A DNA stretch of 64,000 nucleotides. It comes from Siphonodentalium dalli (lineage: Eukaryota; Mollusca; Scaphopoda; Gadilida; Siphonodentaliidae). The notes under the pieces are model-generated. The model was given only the letters and a program-made list of their open reading frames with translations. It did not search any database and had not been told where the DNA came from. Positions 35,085 to 46,708 of the stretch are shown here, one piece after another; position 1 is the stretch's first letter, and each line of letters opens with the position of its first letter. The translations under genes were made by a program, and so were the position numbers. The stretch spans positions 153,444,875-153,508,874 of the forward strand of contig CP136062.1 in assembly GCA_032622095.1 (NCBI GenBank), in the 5' to 3' direction.

Positions 35085-36465
35085 TGAGGTGAATATGTAT
35101 ACATAGTTATCGTATAATCATGAATGGTGTGAATATTTATACAAGAAGTGCTGAATAGTTATACAGGGGTGGCTATATGGTCATGGGTGGGGTGTCCATG
35201 GTGAGATGCATATGTATACAATGATTTGTATTGTGTGAGGTGAATATCAGTCTATGTAAACATACACTCAGACTATTTTTTTATATGTGGGTATGTAGTT
35301 TACTCCAGACTGGGTGAATATGTGTACATGAAGTGGTGTATGATTATAACGAGAGTAGCTACGTGGTCATATGTGTGTTGTTTATGTATGGTCACGTGTG
35401 TGATACACAGGTATACCTTGGATGATTGTATTGTCATGGATGGGTGTATATGCATACGTGTGTTGGTTGTGTATTCATAGGTGGGATGTATGGATAAATC
35501 AGGATTGTTTGTATGTTTATGGGTAATATATTTCGGTGTACATGGAATGACTGTTTGGTCATGATTGTTGAAGTGTATATGGATAGCTGTATAAATGGAT
35601 GGCCATGATGTATGTGCATCTTTGTTGTGGCTGTATTGTCATAAGTGGGTTATGTATACAGGGAAGATCTGTATGATCGTGGGTGGGGTGTATGAGTATA
35701 CGGCGAGTGGTCGAATTGTCATGGGTGAAGTGCATATGCAAGTCTGGGGTGTACGGGTGGCCGTATTTGCGGGGTATTGGTATAACCATTCAATCGTGAG
35801 GTGTATATGTATATCTGGAATATCGATATCTTTAAGGGCTGTATGCCCATTGGTGAGGTATATGTGTATACCTGGAGTGACTCAATGGTCATGCGTGGGG
35901 TATATATGTATATCTTGAGTGGCTATATGGTCATGGATGTGGCAAATATGAATACAGGCAGTGCCGTGTGGCCAATGGTGGTGCGGGGTATTGGTATAGC
36001 TGGCAGTTTTGTGTGGCCATTGGTGAGGTGAATATGTTTATATGGTGTGGCTTTATAGGCATTGGTGGATGTATATGTATATCATGAGTGGCTATATGAC
36101 ATGGGTGTGGCAAATATATATACAGGGAGTGATTGTATTGTCAATTGGGAGGCGAATATGTATACAAGAAGTGACTATGGTCATGAATGTGGTGAATATG
36201 TATACATGCAGAGAGCGACTACGGTCACGAGTAAGAGTGTATGAGTATATCTGGTGTGCCTGTATGGTGACTAATGGTTGTACAGTTATGTGTGTGGTGT
36301 ACAGGTATACCCAAGTGTGAATCTATGGTCGTGTGTGAGGCGTATGCGTACAAAGCGAGTGGCTACATGGTCATTTGTGTGGTGTTTATGTATATATGGA
36401 GCAAGTGTATCGTCATGGTGGGTTGTACAAGTGTACCTTTGGGTGGCTATCGCTTTCCACAACAA
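35085..36465 (+). repeat. degenerate minisatellite, unit about 40-45 bp
   Basis: About 30 diverged copies of a unit of the form GTATATGTATACA, GTGGCTGTATGGTCATGGGT, GGGGT. Purine/thymine-rich on the + strand. Many overlapping open frames (for example 35595-35918, 35801-36031, 36042-36320 + and 35559-35789 -) reflect the repeat, not genes. It fills the space between the two inverted arms. Confidence 0.8.
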
Positions 36466-36562
36466 CTCAAGGTTATGGTAATCGACTCAGAGGTAATGTC
36501 AGAGAGTTCTCAATCGGGATGGCATTTTGCATGCACAATGGAGGAAGCAGGTTTCCTGGAAT

Positions 36563-37245
36563 AAGTCAGTCAATTTTGATGCCAATTATCAGAATGTTTT
36601 ATGTTATATAATTGGGCCAGCATAGCACATAATATGGACCCTCTCAGTTCAGTTTCAAAGTTCTGTCTATTTCCGTTCAAAACATGGCCAGAATTCCACA
36701 AGAAGTTTTTGGCAAAATTCCATACTGTATTCTTTAAAATGAATATGTCATGTCTCATAGGGTACTGCACGGAGCCCCGTAAGTCCCACTTGCGATACTT
36801 TTTTTTATCTCGTTTAAACGAGATAATATCTTTCCATACTTGTTTTTATCTCGTCTAAACGCTCGTTTAAACGAGATATTATCTCGTTTTAACAAGATAA
36901 TATCTCGTTTAAACGTTTAAACGAATATCTTGCAATAGCAATATAAAAAAAAGTATGCAAGATATTATCTCGTTTAAACGAGATAAAAAAAAGTATCGCA
37001 AGTGGGACTTACGGGGCTCCGTAGTACTGGGACAACCAGAATAGAACATTTAGTTGTCAGTTTATTCATTAATGTGTTTAATAACAAAGTGGGTCACAAT
37101 TTGCTACCTTTTCGGAACAGCAGAGAATGATGTTCTTGATATATGGGAAAATCTACTTTTTTACCATATTTGGTTGCCATTTTGCAAGCTATCTTGAGTA
37201 ATTTTGTCTAAACATACATAAGTGTGATACATTGAAGACAGATAA
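36563..37245 (-). repeat. right arm of inverted-repeat structure, with insertion
   Basis: Inverted counterpart of 34651-35040, interrupted by the element at 36768-37024. Similarity continues on both sides of the insertion. Confidence 0.78.
36763..37029. mobile_element. TIR element with ATCTCGTTTAAACGAGAT palindromes
   Basis: A 257-bp element (36768-37024) with inverted ends of about 65 bp (ACGGAGCCCCGTAAGTCCCA, then CTTGCGATACTTTTTTT). It contains repeated self-complementary motifs ATCTCGTTTAAACGAGAT and partial copies. It is flanked by TACTG on both sides (36763-36767 and 37025-37029). The uninterrupted left arm of the surrounding inverted repeat shows the empty site, which supports a 5-bp target duplication. 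Superfamily not assigned. Confidence 0.82.
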
Positions 37246-38105
37246 AAACAATAAACACATTTAATACCATTCTTTTTTACTTGAAATGAAAACAATAAAA
37301 ATTCTGAAAATTATTGCAGTGGCTACAATTGTAAAAAAAACATTTTAACCAAAGTGCATCAGAAATGTTAGTATTCAATGTATATAAGACCAGAATTGCT
37401 CATTTTATTAAACAACTACAATATAAAAGCGATTATATGACACGCTAGGGCAATATTTACCATTTTCCATATTTTGGCCGCCAATTTGAGCCAAAGTGAC
37501 AAGTTTGGTTCCATTGAGTTGGAATATTCAGAAATAATGGTATGCCTTACTTTCATTGCATAGTTCTGCTAATTTCTCGTTGAAATATGACTAGAATCCC
37601 AAATACATTTTTGGTGAAATTTTATATTGCGTTGTGAGAAAGCGAATTTTTGAGGGATCAGAAGGGCCTGGGACCACCATGAATGGTATATTTCATTGCT
37701 ACAATGATCAATTAACATACAAAATAAAGTCACAATTCTCAACCAGTTCCAAATATATCTAGAAGATATTAGTGAAAACACGTCATTTTGGTGGCCATTT
37801 TGGACGGGTAGTTCCAATTTTGCCCTAAAAGGTGGCATTATATCTTAGCTTCACTAAAATGTAAACATGTGTATACCTATGATAACATTTTATTTCTAAA
37901 ATTTGCACCAAACTGACTTAGTGACCCGTCTGAAAAACGGCGGCCATGTTGGACGCCATCTTGTCTGGTGACAAGAAATACAGCTCAAAAAGTCGGTTTC
38001 CCGGACAAGAATTGAAACACACATGCATATGTACGACATATCAAAAGATGGAACTTCTTTTTCCTGGCTATCACATGATCAAATCGCAAATACACTCTAC
38101 TATCT
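37246..38105. other. spacer with a faint extra copy of the arm sequence
   Basis: The stretch near 37500-37640 resembles part of the right arm in direct orientation (CTAATTTCTCGTTGAAATATG, then TTTTTGGTGAAATTTTATA). Otherwise nothing recognised. Confidence 0.4.
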
Positions 38106-38168
38106 ATGCATGCATTACCGCCTACCTTATTTAGTATTACATGCATTACCGCCTACCTTATTTAGTAT
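38106..38168. repeat. 31-bp tandem duplication
   Basis: Two adjacent copies of ATGCATTACCGCCTACCTTA plus TTTAGTAT. Confidence 0.85.
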
Positions 38169-38346
38169 GTTCATTATGTTTATGTAACTTCAGCAGTATG
38201 TGTTCTCAAGGTATATTTCATAACTGTATATTTGTTTTTGTATATCATTTGTTTGTTGGAGAGGAGCGTTGAACAGTTAGAAATAACTTGTGCCCCAATA
38301 CAATTTGTGCCCCAATCCAATTCAGCGACTTGCTAATCAAATATGT

Positions 38347-38559
38347 TTAACCCTTTCAGTGCCAAGTCCGATTTTTGTATCAACCCATATTTCCTTGATC
38401 ATTTTTCAAATTTATTAATTATAATAATGTGACACATTGATGGAAAGAGCTCAGAGCTCTTTCCATCAATGTATCACATTATTATAATCAATAAATTTGA
38501 AAAATGATCAAGGAAATATGGGTTGATACAAAAATCGGACTTGGCACTGAAAGCGTTAA
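38347..38559. mobile_element. P3 foldback MITE, TTAA-flanked
   Basis: A 205-bp almost perfect palindrome (38351-38555) flanked by TTAA. Arms of about 100 bp start CCCTTTCAGTGCCAAGTCC; the axis is at GAGCTC, AGAGCTC near 38452. Only a few mismatches separate the arms, so insertion or arm homogenisation is recent. A TTAA site and CCCTTT end place it with piggyBac-like MITEs. Confidence 0.85.
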
Positions 38560-39217
38560 ACCAACTTCAAAATATTCCCATGCGATGAACGAGTGGAATA
38601 TGATCTCTATACGGGCCTATCTAGATATAGTAGAGATTCGTGGCATCACATAGATACCGTAAAAGTGATAGTCTAGGAATGATAGTTGCTAATCGTAGAC
38701 AAAGCTATACGCATCGATCAAATGAATCAAATCTCGATAAACACCGATGCTGACTTTCACATGAAAGCAAGCAAGTACCCATCTTATCGTTAACGGTATC
38801 CACTTCAGGAGATTCGGGTATCTTCTTTGACGCTTATCGTATAAAAAGTATAAAAACATCACCACGAAGAATAAATATATAAACTATGTTCTTGTAATAC
38901 TTATTGACAACTCTCTATGAAATAACGAAACGAAATTTTGCGTGTTGAATCCATTAATTGTTATGTAAACAAAACTGTTATAGTGATGCGTCAACAAACA
39001 TTGATAATCACTTAGTAAGTTTCAAATAAATAGATAGTCTGTATATAGTAACGGGCACATCCACCCTGACTTAGTCTTTATCTTTTTTTTTTTTTTTTTA
39101 ATTCTATTTTTTGCTATTATGTCCAATGATCACATATCAACAACGTTGCGATATTCACAGTACTGCCGAATAAGGAAGAGTCTCAATCGCACTTAAAGGT
39201 TTCATGACATAAGTTTT
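38560..39217. other. spacer, nothing recognised
   Basis: AT-rich with a T run near 39085. GGGCACATCCACCC (about 39053-39066) is the inverse of GGGTGGATGTGCC at 39219, so the repeat that follows may extend back to here. Confidence 0.35.
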
Positions 39218-39379
39218 GGGTGGATGTGCCTTCAATCAATACATTAATATTACATATACTACAATATAATTATGTACCTGTTAAATGTGCTTTTGTCATT
39301 TATTTGTATTTATATTTATGTATCTCAAATGCCATGTATATTGGTTTATCGAGATTAAAGAATTGAAATTGAATTGAAG
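39218..39379 (+). repeat. dispersed repeat ending GAATTGAAATTGAA, copy 1
   Basis: About 160 bp matching 49272-49415: GGGTGGATGTGCCTTCAAT, then ATTATGTACCTGTTAAATG, ending GAGATTAAAGAATTGAAATT with a short GAATT/GAA tail. A reiterated short tail is typical of non-LTR retrotransposon or SINE 3' ends; the class is inferred. Confidence 0.65.
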
Positions 39380-40211
39380 TTCAAATATATCGGTCTTAAT
39401 ATGATTTTTTTAGAATATTATCTAATGCTTTGACATTTGATAAGAACAAAGGCAGTATATTTTCACATGCACTTGTTGATGATACATATTTTACAGACTT
39501 AAAAAAAAAAATATTGCCTCCATTTAACCATTTCTATACTAAATACTCATTGACCAGTATGAATCCCTTAATTATGAAATGTTCAAATAATAAGTTCAAC
39601 AGGTCTTTGTTGAACTTAGTTTCTGAACATTTTCCTCCAATAAATATGAATAATTCTGCACTTTTATTATCTGTCGTCTGCTGTTTCTTCCTGAATACCT
39701 CCAAATTATTACTAGACCATTCCAATGTATATATACTTCTATAACTGAATGGGAGAATCCATTTAGTACAGAAAGCTTCTATTTCTTCAATATCTCACGC
39801 GCATCATAGAAAGTATTTGCAACATTTCTTGCAAGCGCGCTCATATGTTTCCAACTTGAAATCAAATAAAAGATTTTGTATATAGATGAGTATGCTAATT
39901 TAAACGAACTTTCTAACAGATGAAAAGTAATTGTGCATATCTTGCATTCAGACAATGAAACAGAATATTAAGTTATTGGCTGAATCGTGTTACAGAGATG
40001 TGAAGGAGATATAACCGGGTTGGGACTTCGGAACTGTAGAAAATTGGTACATCTATTTCGAATGGTGATAAACTTTTCAAAGGCGTAAAAATAATAATTT
40101 GATTCATTCAGACATTGAAACAGACGCGTTAAATATCACTGCCCATATGCTATAGTGATGAGGGTTTGGACTTAAAATATCGCCAATGTTTACTTTATGT
40201 TAAGACGCATT
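39380..40211. other. spacer with unassigned open frames
   Basis: Open frames at 39430-39744 + and 39534-39725 - are mirror readings of a small inverted repeat (AGTTCAACAGGTCTTTGTTG). They are not treated as genes. A short dispersed repeat (39712-39770) recurs at 20455 and 63841. Confidence 0.4.
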
Positions 40212-40455
40212 GAATCTGAATCTGACCGTGCAGTAAGTCTAAGTGAACCGCACGCGATCACATCATCTCTCGCTGCGACGATGTAATAGAACCATATGGT
40301 TATAGAAATTAGATCCTTCCTTCCATATATTTGTGCAACTTTAACCTGTTGTGCATGTGATATTTTTTAAGCGTTACCGCGCTGAAACCATTTTCATGTC
40401 TATCTACGGTGTAATTGCTTCATAATAATGGCCATTAATTGTTTGAATTTAGTGT
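40212..40455 (+). repeat. local duplication, copy 1
   Basis: Matches 40787-41090 in direct orientation: CATCATCTCTCGCTGCGACG, then TAGAAATTAGATCC, then ACGGTGTAATTGCTT. About 75% similar, with indels. Confidence 0.75.
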
Positions 40456-40499
40456 GGAATTTGTTGTTTTAGCCTATTCCAAAAGTGGAGTATTTTCCT

Positions 40500-40770
40500 A
40501 TTTTGGGGTGGGGGGGGGGGGTCTGAAATTACCATCATGCAGTTGAAAACTTTTCAACCATTTGGCGTGTCCGGTTGAAAATTCGAGGAAGCTTGAGGTA
40601 CTAGTTGAACAATCGCAAAAAAAACTTGGAAATTCAGTTTGGGTTTTGTTCAACATAAAGGGTTGCAAATGAAATTTGACAAACTTGGAAATTTGGGTCA
40701 AAGGGGAGCTGTGCATGGGTAATTCCAGGGTATAGACGCACCCAGCGGAGACACATCACTGATATATGTA
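40500..40770 (+). repeat. unexpanded relative of the 48.4-kb arrays
   Basis: Contains GGGTTGCAAATGAAATTTG, ACTTGGAAATTTGGGTCAAA and CACCCAGCGGAGAC once each. The same order occurs at 48380-48960, where the second and third blocks are tandemly amplified. Confidence 0.55.
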
Positions 40771-40786
40771 ATGCATGGGAGAGTGC

Positions 40787-41090
40787 AAATCTAAGTCTGA
40801 CCCCACAGTAAAGCTGAACCGCAACAACTCATCCCCCGTGAGTCTGCATGACCGCGCAATAAATGTGAACTGTGACCACCTCATCTCTCGCTGCGGCGAT
40901 GGAAGCAGATGGTTGTAGAAATTAGATCCCTGCTTCCAGAATGTTCGTAGCTCCGCTCTTAATATCACAGGTTGCCGCTGCATCTTTGTGCAACTATATC
41001 CCCATTGTATGATAAGTGTTACCGCGCCGAATCCATTCACAGGTCTAACTACGGTGTAATTGCTTTCAGAATAACGACCATTATTTGGAA
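40787..41090 (+). repeat. local duplication, copy 2
   Basis: Partner of 40212-40455. Its beginning also has a short internal repeat ('TGACCCCACAGTAAAGCTGA' and 'TGACCGCGCAATAAATGTGA'). Confidence 0.75.
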
Positions 41091-41607
41091 AGACAAAGAG
41101 GTGCTAACAGGTTATGTGAGGGACCAGGAAATGGGACACTCTAACCGTCATGGATAAATTCCATTAGCCTAAGCCCCTTATCGTGTTGATAGAGAACTAT
41201 TGTTGAGGGATAAATTAAGTAGGCAACATAGATGATCCAAGAAACCGCCCATTCATTAATATGGACATAGTAAATAATATTATGCATCGATTATAAGGGA
41301 TCGGGTGTTCAGTCCGGTAATAACCTGTTGACGAGAATCATCCTTAGAAAATTGTTGTGAAAGAATCGTTACCAATTCCGTTTGTTGTTATTTCAAATGC
41401 ATGATTGTTTTTGGTCCCGCGCATGCTTACTACTGCTGCGGTATTATTTCGGTTTGGTGGCCGTAATACATGGGGGATTCCAGTTATATAGAGCCTCTTA
41501 GAGGGATGCCAGCTCTTTTGATGTCCCGAAAACTCCGGAGTACCACGAACCGGAATCTTCAGTTTCACAAAATACTAGGCCGATGCAAACAACAAGTGGT
41601 GCTGAAA
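41091..41607. other. spacer, nothing recognised
   Basis: Mixed composition, with no gene or repeat that I can support. Confidence 0.35.
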
Positions 41608-41895
41608 GGGGTCACTCTCACCTAAAAGTGCTGATGGGTAGACATGTTTTGAAAATGTGCTGAATGGTTTAATTGCGGCACCAACGCAGTTACTTCAACA
41701 GTGTTCCTGAAAGGCTGGCGCCCAGCGGCGGTTTGTTTTCAGTTCAGTTTAATTTCCATTGGATCGTAAGCAATTATTCTCTAACAGAAATCATGGCAGA
41801 CGCGAAAACTAAACGTCATCTATAACGATATTTCAACACATGTGTACCCTTCAGCACATTTTCCAAACCTGTGTACCCTGCATCACAAGTAACTG
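41608..41895. mobile_element. probable TIR element (TGGGTAGACATG arms)
   Basis: Inverted ends: TGCTGATGGGTAGACATGTT on the left, and on the right 'ACCTGTGTACCCTGCATCA'. Both are joined to TTTTGAAAATGTGCTGAA or its complement. A fragment of the same element lies at about 55694-55752. No coding capacity; the target site is not clear. Confidence 0.55.
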
Positions 41896-43448
41896 ATAGA
41901 AAGAGCCATAATTGAAGAAAAAGAAGCCCTATAGTAGAAGCCTCATAGAACAAAAACAGTCGTCCAAAGCATCGTGTCCTTTGACCTCAACAGCAAAACC
42001 ATAATAGATGTGCACGGGCCAAGCCTCGACTTACGCCTCTACAAATGCATCGATTTACATTGGGGAAACGATCCCTTTTTGAAAGTTGTGTCAAATTGCC
42101 TCATAGTACTTCCACCAGCCAAGACCACTACCTCTATCTTTAGCCATGAGAATGAGTCTCAAATACCTCTATTGACTTCTGCAAAAATCGGAAGTGCTGT
42201 TGGTCCGGAGTCCTTGTCCGCGTCAGTGAAGCGTCACCTACAGAATAGATCATACTATATAAATATTGCAGCCATCATTATTATAATAATAAAAGAAATG
42301 GTGCCAGGAAGTAGAGAGAGTCCAGGAGACATTCCGAAGAAATACAGTCATAAAAACTGACGAAATAAAGAAAGACAGTTAGGACAGGTCACGAGACAGC
42401 ATTCCAACGTTAATGCACCATCCTCTTCTAAGAAGAGACAGACAAAAGAAGATAGTGTCGACATGTGTCAGGCATTTTGAACTATGTCATGTGTAATGGC
42501 AAATATGCAAGAGGGGTTATGGGGGGGGCAATTCAGCCCTTCCGAGAATCCCTCACAAGCACGGGTACATCGACAATACATGCAGTCAAGAAACTCTGCC
42601 CCTTTCGGATCATCGCATGATCTATGTAACCGTTAGAAACAAATGCCAGATGGGTCGATATGACCGCCCGAACTTATGGTTCGAAGTTATTTCGAATAAG
42701 CCTTCAAATGTTGAATATATAGGCCATTTTACGCCATATTTTTGGCCATTTTTTCGGTCGTGCTCATTTTGAAATAAATTTTACTTGAGTCGTTTATACC
42801 CCGTCATGGCTATTTATTTAACTCGAATAGAATTTTACAAAAATAAATGTTGGATTTATACATAGGGACGCCAACTCCTCTAGTTTTCGTCAACGTATAC
42901 CTAAGATGATCACTGACCGAGAAATCATATACTTTGCGCGAACTATATTTTTTTATAATGTAATGACAGTCTAGCTCCTTCTCAGTTTCAATAAGATAGT
43001 TACTGTTACGTCGACTGGAGGTGACGAGTATCATCTTTGAAGCTGACCTTTGTCAATTCGATCACATTCCGATGGCTAATTATTCAGAGGCGAAAGAATG
43101 AAATCGAGAATCAAAAATCTTTTTGATCCTCAAACGTTGCATACGCGCACGACAGAGTGTTTCAATAATTGAGTAATTTGGCAGAGGTTGATGCCTGTCC
43201 GTTTTTAACAGTATCCGCTGAAGGGTCCATCATTAATTATGGGACTTCATTTGTGACGGGTCGGCCGCCCAGCTGAGGTGCAAACAATCAACACAAACAG
43301 CGATATCTGCTTCCATCTCGCGGCATCTCGCCTCCTCCCGCCGAGCTACCGACACACACTTCCTGGCGCGAATACTCCCGCCAGCCATTTACCCACATGT
43401 TAGGTCGCTAACAAAGACTGAATTGGCCTTCTATCATCCCGGTCATGG
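41896..43448. other. spacer with a 128-codon open frame
   Basis: An open frame at 41974-42360 (+) is the longest outside repeats here but resembles nothing I recognise and has no clear splice context. GC-richer DNA near 43260-43400 resembles a small CpG island without an identifiable gene. Confidence 0.35.
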
Positions 43449-44047
43449 CAAGGGCTACCTTTCAATTGACCCAGACGATAATGAGTAGATTTATAGTCCC
43501 GATCTGACCAAACAACTGATGAGCCGGGCGACTGATAGCTGCCCACAGACTAATACAGCTAGCCTCTTGTTCGGCGACCCGAAAACCCTGGTACGGGAGA
43601 TCGCATTTACAATGCTCTTCTGTCGGTACATCCGGATTTCTGGAAAATAGCATTTACGGAATTCGTAATTAACATAAATCTACATTATCCACTGAGATAA
43701 TAATGTAATATTTTTTTCGTAAACCCCTATTGGTATTGGTAGACAATGGTGGCGGAAACACCGAAGGGCAAGGCCGCAAGGGGGTACGACCTCCAAAAGG
43801 TTGTAAGTTTCATGATGTATAAATTATGCAATTGTACGGGCATTTGCCAATGTTTGCCAATGACAAAGGGGCTGGTGCCCCTACATGAACATATGCCCCA
43901 TCGACAACCCCTTAATAGGGGTTGTGGGAGCTCACGGTTTGTCATCGCGTGTTGCTTAAAATCGGTTGATATCAATTAGCCCCGATCAGCCGAATGCACA
44001 TTCTTGGTCCAAATCCAATATCAAGCGATGGCGACGTTGGTTCGAAT
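43449..44047 (+). repeat. 600-bp tandem repeat, unit 1
   Basis: First of three direct units. It contains CAAACAACTGATGAGCCGGG, CTCTTCTGTCGGTACATCCG and CCTCCAAAAGGTTGTAAGTT. Units 1 and 2 are about 85-90% similar by eye. Confidence 0.85.
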
Positions 44048-44648
44048 CAAGGGAACGGGTTACCATTTAATTGAACTAGACAATATATAATGAGTAGATT
44101 TGTAGTCCCGATCTGACCAAACAACTGATGAGCCGGGCGACTGATAGCTGCCCACAGACTAATACACATAGCATCTTGTTCGGCGACCCGAAAACCCTGG
44201 TACGGGAGATCGCATTTACAATGCTCTTCTGTCGGTACATCCGGATTTCTGGAAAATCGCAAAAAACATAAATCTACATTATCCACTGAGATAACAATGT
44301 AATATCTTTTTCGTAAACCCTACCCCTATTGGATGTGCGCACCATTAGACGGTATTGGTAGACAATAGTAGCGGAAACACTGAAGGGAAAGGCCTCAAAG
44401 GGGCACGGCCTCCAAAAGGTTGTAAGTTTCATTATGTATAAATTATGCAATTGCACAGGCGTCTGCCAATGTCAACGCGGTTTTGGTGCCCCTGCAAGAA
44501 CACCTTGTGGGAGCTCTGGTCCTATAGCTCCTCGACTGGAAGTCATGGTATGCCATCGCATGTTGCTAAAAGTCGTTTGATATCAATTAGCCCAGATCAG
44601 CCGAATACACATTCCTGGTCCAAATCCTATATCAAGCGAGGTTCGAAT
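44048..44648 (+). repeat. 600-bp tandem repeat, unit 2
   Basis: Second unit, directly after unit 1, with a few indels. A bottom-strand open frame (44047-44286) is shared with unit 1 but broken in unit 3, so it is not treated as coding. Confidence 0.85.
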
Positions 44649-45075
44649 CAAGGGAAAGGGCTACCATTCAATTGGCCCAGACGATGATGAGCCGGACGAC
44701 TGATAGCTGCCCACAGACTAATACACCTATATAGCCTCTTGTTCAGCAACCCGAAAACCCTGGTAAGAGATATCGCTTTTACAATAGACTTCTGTTATTG
44801 CATCCGGATTTCTGGGAAATGGCATTTATGAAATTCGTAATTAACATAACCCCATCAAGATACCAAGCTGATTATTTTCCGTAAAAGTTAGCCGCATTTT
44901 ATGTGACCACCCTTGGTCTACAGCACAATTCTGTTATCAGAGGATTCGACATCCTTGTCCTCAACTGGAAGTTATGCCCTCCATATTATAGTGAAGTTAA
45001 AAGTAGTCTCATATTAATTAGACCTGGGCAACAGAATCCGCATGTTTGGTCCCAATCCTATATCAGCTATCCAAT
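44649..45075 (+). repeat. 600-bp tandem repeat, unit 3 (diverged, deleted)
   Basis: Third unit, missing about 170 bp internally and more diverged. It ends just before P1 copy D. Confidence 0.72.
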
Positions 45076-45085
45076 ATGACCCGCT

Positions 45086-45486
45086 TTAACCCTTTACCCA
45101 ACAGAACGGCCATGTGCCAATGCAATCTCTTATATATGCGAGTCGACCATAGGTCGCCTCGCATATATAAGAGAATGCATTGGCTTAACACATTAAAAAT
45201 AATAAAATTGTTAAAGAATGTAAGAAAAAATGGTAAAAAGTGTTAAAAAAAGATTTTTTTTTAGGCCAATGCATTCTCTTATATATGCGAGGCGACCTAT
45301 GGTCGACTCGCATATATAAGAGAATGCATTGGCACAGGGCATAACTGTAACCACCACAATGTGGTCAATGAGCCGTTCCAATGATATCCATATTTGTATG
45401 GTTTTATTGAGACAGACCCAAGATAATTTAGACTGTTGCAGCTTTATTTGGCCGTTTTTTGGCCGGTTTGTTGGGTGAAGGGTTAA
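45086..45486 (-). mobile_element. P1 MITE copy D, full length
   Basis: A 393-bp element (45090-45482) flanked by TTAA, with two complete hairpins (about 45114-45184 and 45267-45334). It is in the same orientation as copy A (long arm on the right). It retains both hairpins, unlike A. Confidence 0.87.
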
Positions 45487-46560
45487 AGCAACACAATCCA
45501 TGCAATGTCTCAAGTCAAACCACACAATTACTCGAGCTGGTATATGTAGTTTGTCACGTCTCAGCGATCAAAACAGGTTGAGAAAAACACCAATTACCAT
45601 TATATTACTTATGTCCGTGTACATACCGATACAATATGCTGTAAAAAGACTTACCCAAGACATACATATATTACCTGTTTGGCCAGTAGTGCATATATCA
45701 CTAATGCGGCAGAAAAATCGAGACCGTGAAGTGCGCCGAAGGATATGATGAGAAAAAAAGTTGAAACTGAAAAACATTACGGGAATGCAATGTGTACACT
45801 GACTTGAAGACAAATTTATTTTATGTTGGTCAAAATTATAACATACACTTTACAAACATGAACGATGATAATATTCCTTTCAGACACCCGAAGCCATGGT
45901 GTACGTTATAGGGGGTAGTGTTAAGTGTTCGGCTATCAAATCTTAAGGGTGGTGATGTTCCGATATATTTTTCAATTTATTTTTCTGAATTAACCTCTTT
46001 TCTAGTACAATGGTTCATATTGCAACTCATTGTCGTCTGAATATCTTTACTCGCCCTCTTTTATGGGGAAAATTTTGAAATATCATGCGATTTCTATGCT
46101 CTCTTCGGTAATAATGTCATCACATTTACGGAATATCGACTGGTATATATAGTAAGCTCTAGATTCAATTGAACATATCTAGCGATACCTGCTCCACGAT
46201 AGACGAATATGTATGGAGATTGAGTCCGTAGAAAAGTCGACATAATTATGACTGCATTCGCATATGGCCTGATGGAATTTCATCAGAATTTGAACCATTC
46301 CGAAAAATCATGATATCTAAAAATTCGGATTTTAGGGGTCTTTTTACATGTTGTTCATAAATACGTTCTTATTAATCCCCGATCTTTTTTCCCTTGTGAA
46401 CCCTAATGTGCCTGGACGAATAAAATCATTTTAATCATGAAGAATGAAGACAAAATAATGATCATTTCCGTGTGGAGCACGATCCGGTTATTCTTCCAAA
46501 GGGGGAACAAATGGAAATCTGGGGAAATGAAATTGATGGAAATTTTCTGTATTTAATCTA
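45487..46560. other. spacer, nothing recognised
   Basis: Short open frames on both strands (45500-45748 +, 45568-45813 -) overlap as mirror readings and match nothing known. Confidence 0.35.
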
Positions 46561-46708
46561 GATCCATACATGGGTGTATATATACGTTTGTTGACTGCAT
46601 GTTATATTTATTTTATATATATGTTTAATTTACATTTTAACTTATGTTGTACTTTCTGTTACTTGCCTGAATTGGTGTATACAAATAAACCGTCTTATCT
46701 TATCCTAT
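46561..46708 (+). repeat. possible retrotransposon 3' tail (TCTTATC)n
   Basis: AT-rich stretch with AATAAA (ACAAATAAACCG) followed by TCTTATCTTATCCTATC. A poly(A)-like signal next to a short reiterated tail resembles the 3' end of a non-LTR element. Only the tail is visible. Confidence 0.4.

Noticed and set aside
35434-36564. Cluster of overlapping open frames
   Set aside because: All derive from the degenerate minisatellite; composition and overlap on both strands argue against coding.
41974-42360. 128-codon open frame
   Set aside because: No homology recognised, poly-Ile stretch from ATT repeats, no convincing splice or promoter signals.
43989-44060. GGTTCGAATC resembling a tRNA B box (also near 44640 and, inverted, 57052)
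   Set aside because: No A box or cloverleaf can be drawn around any of them.
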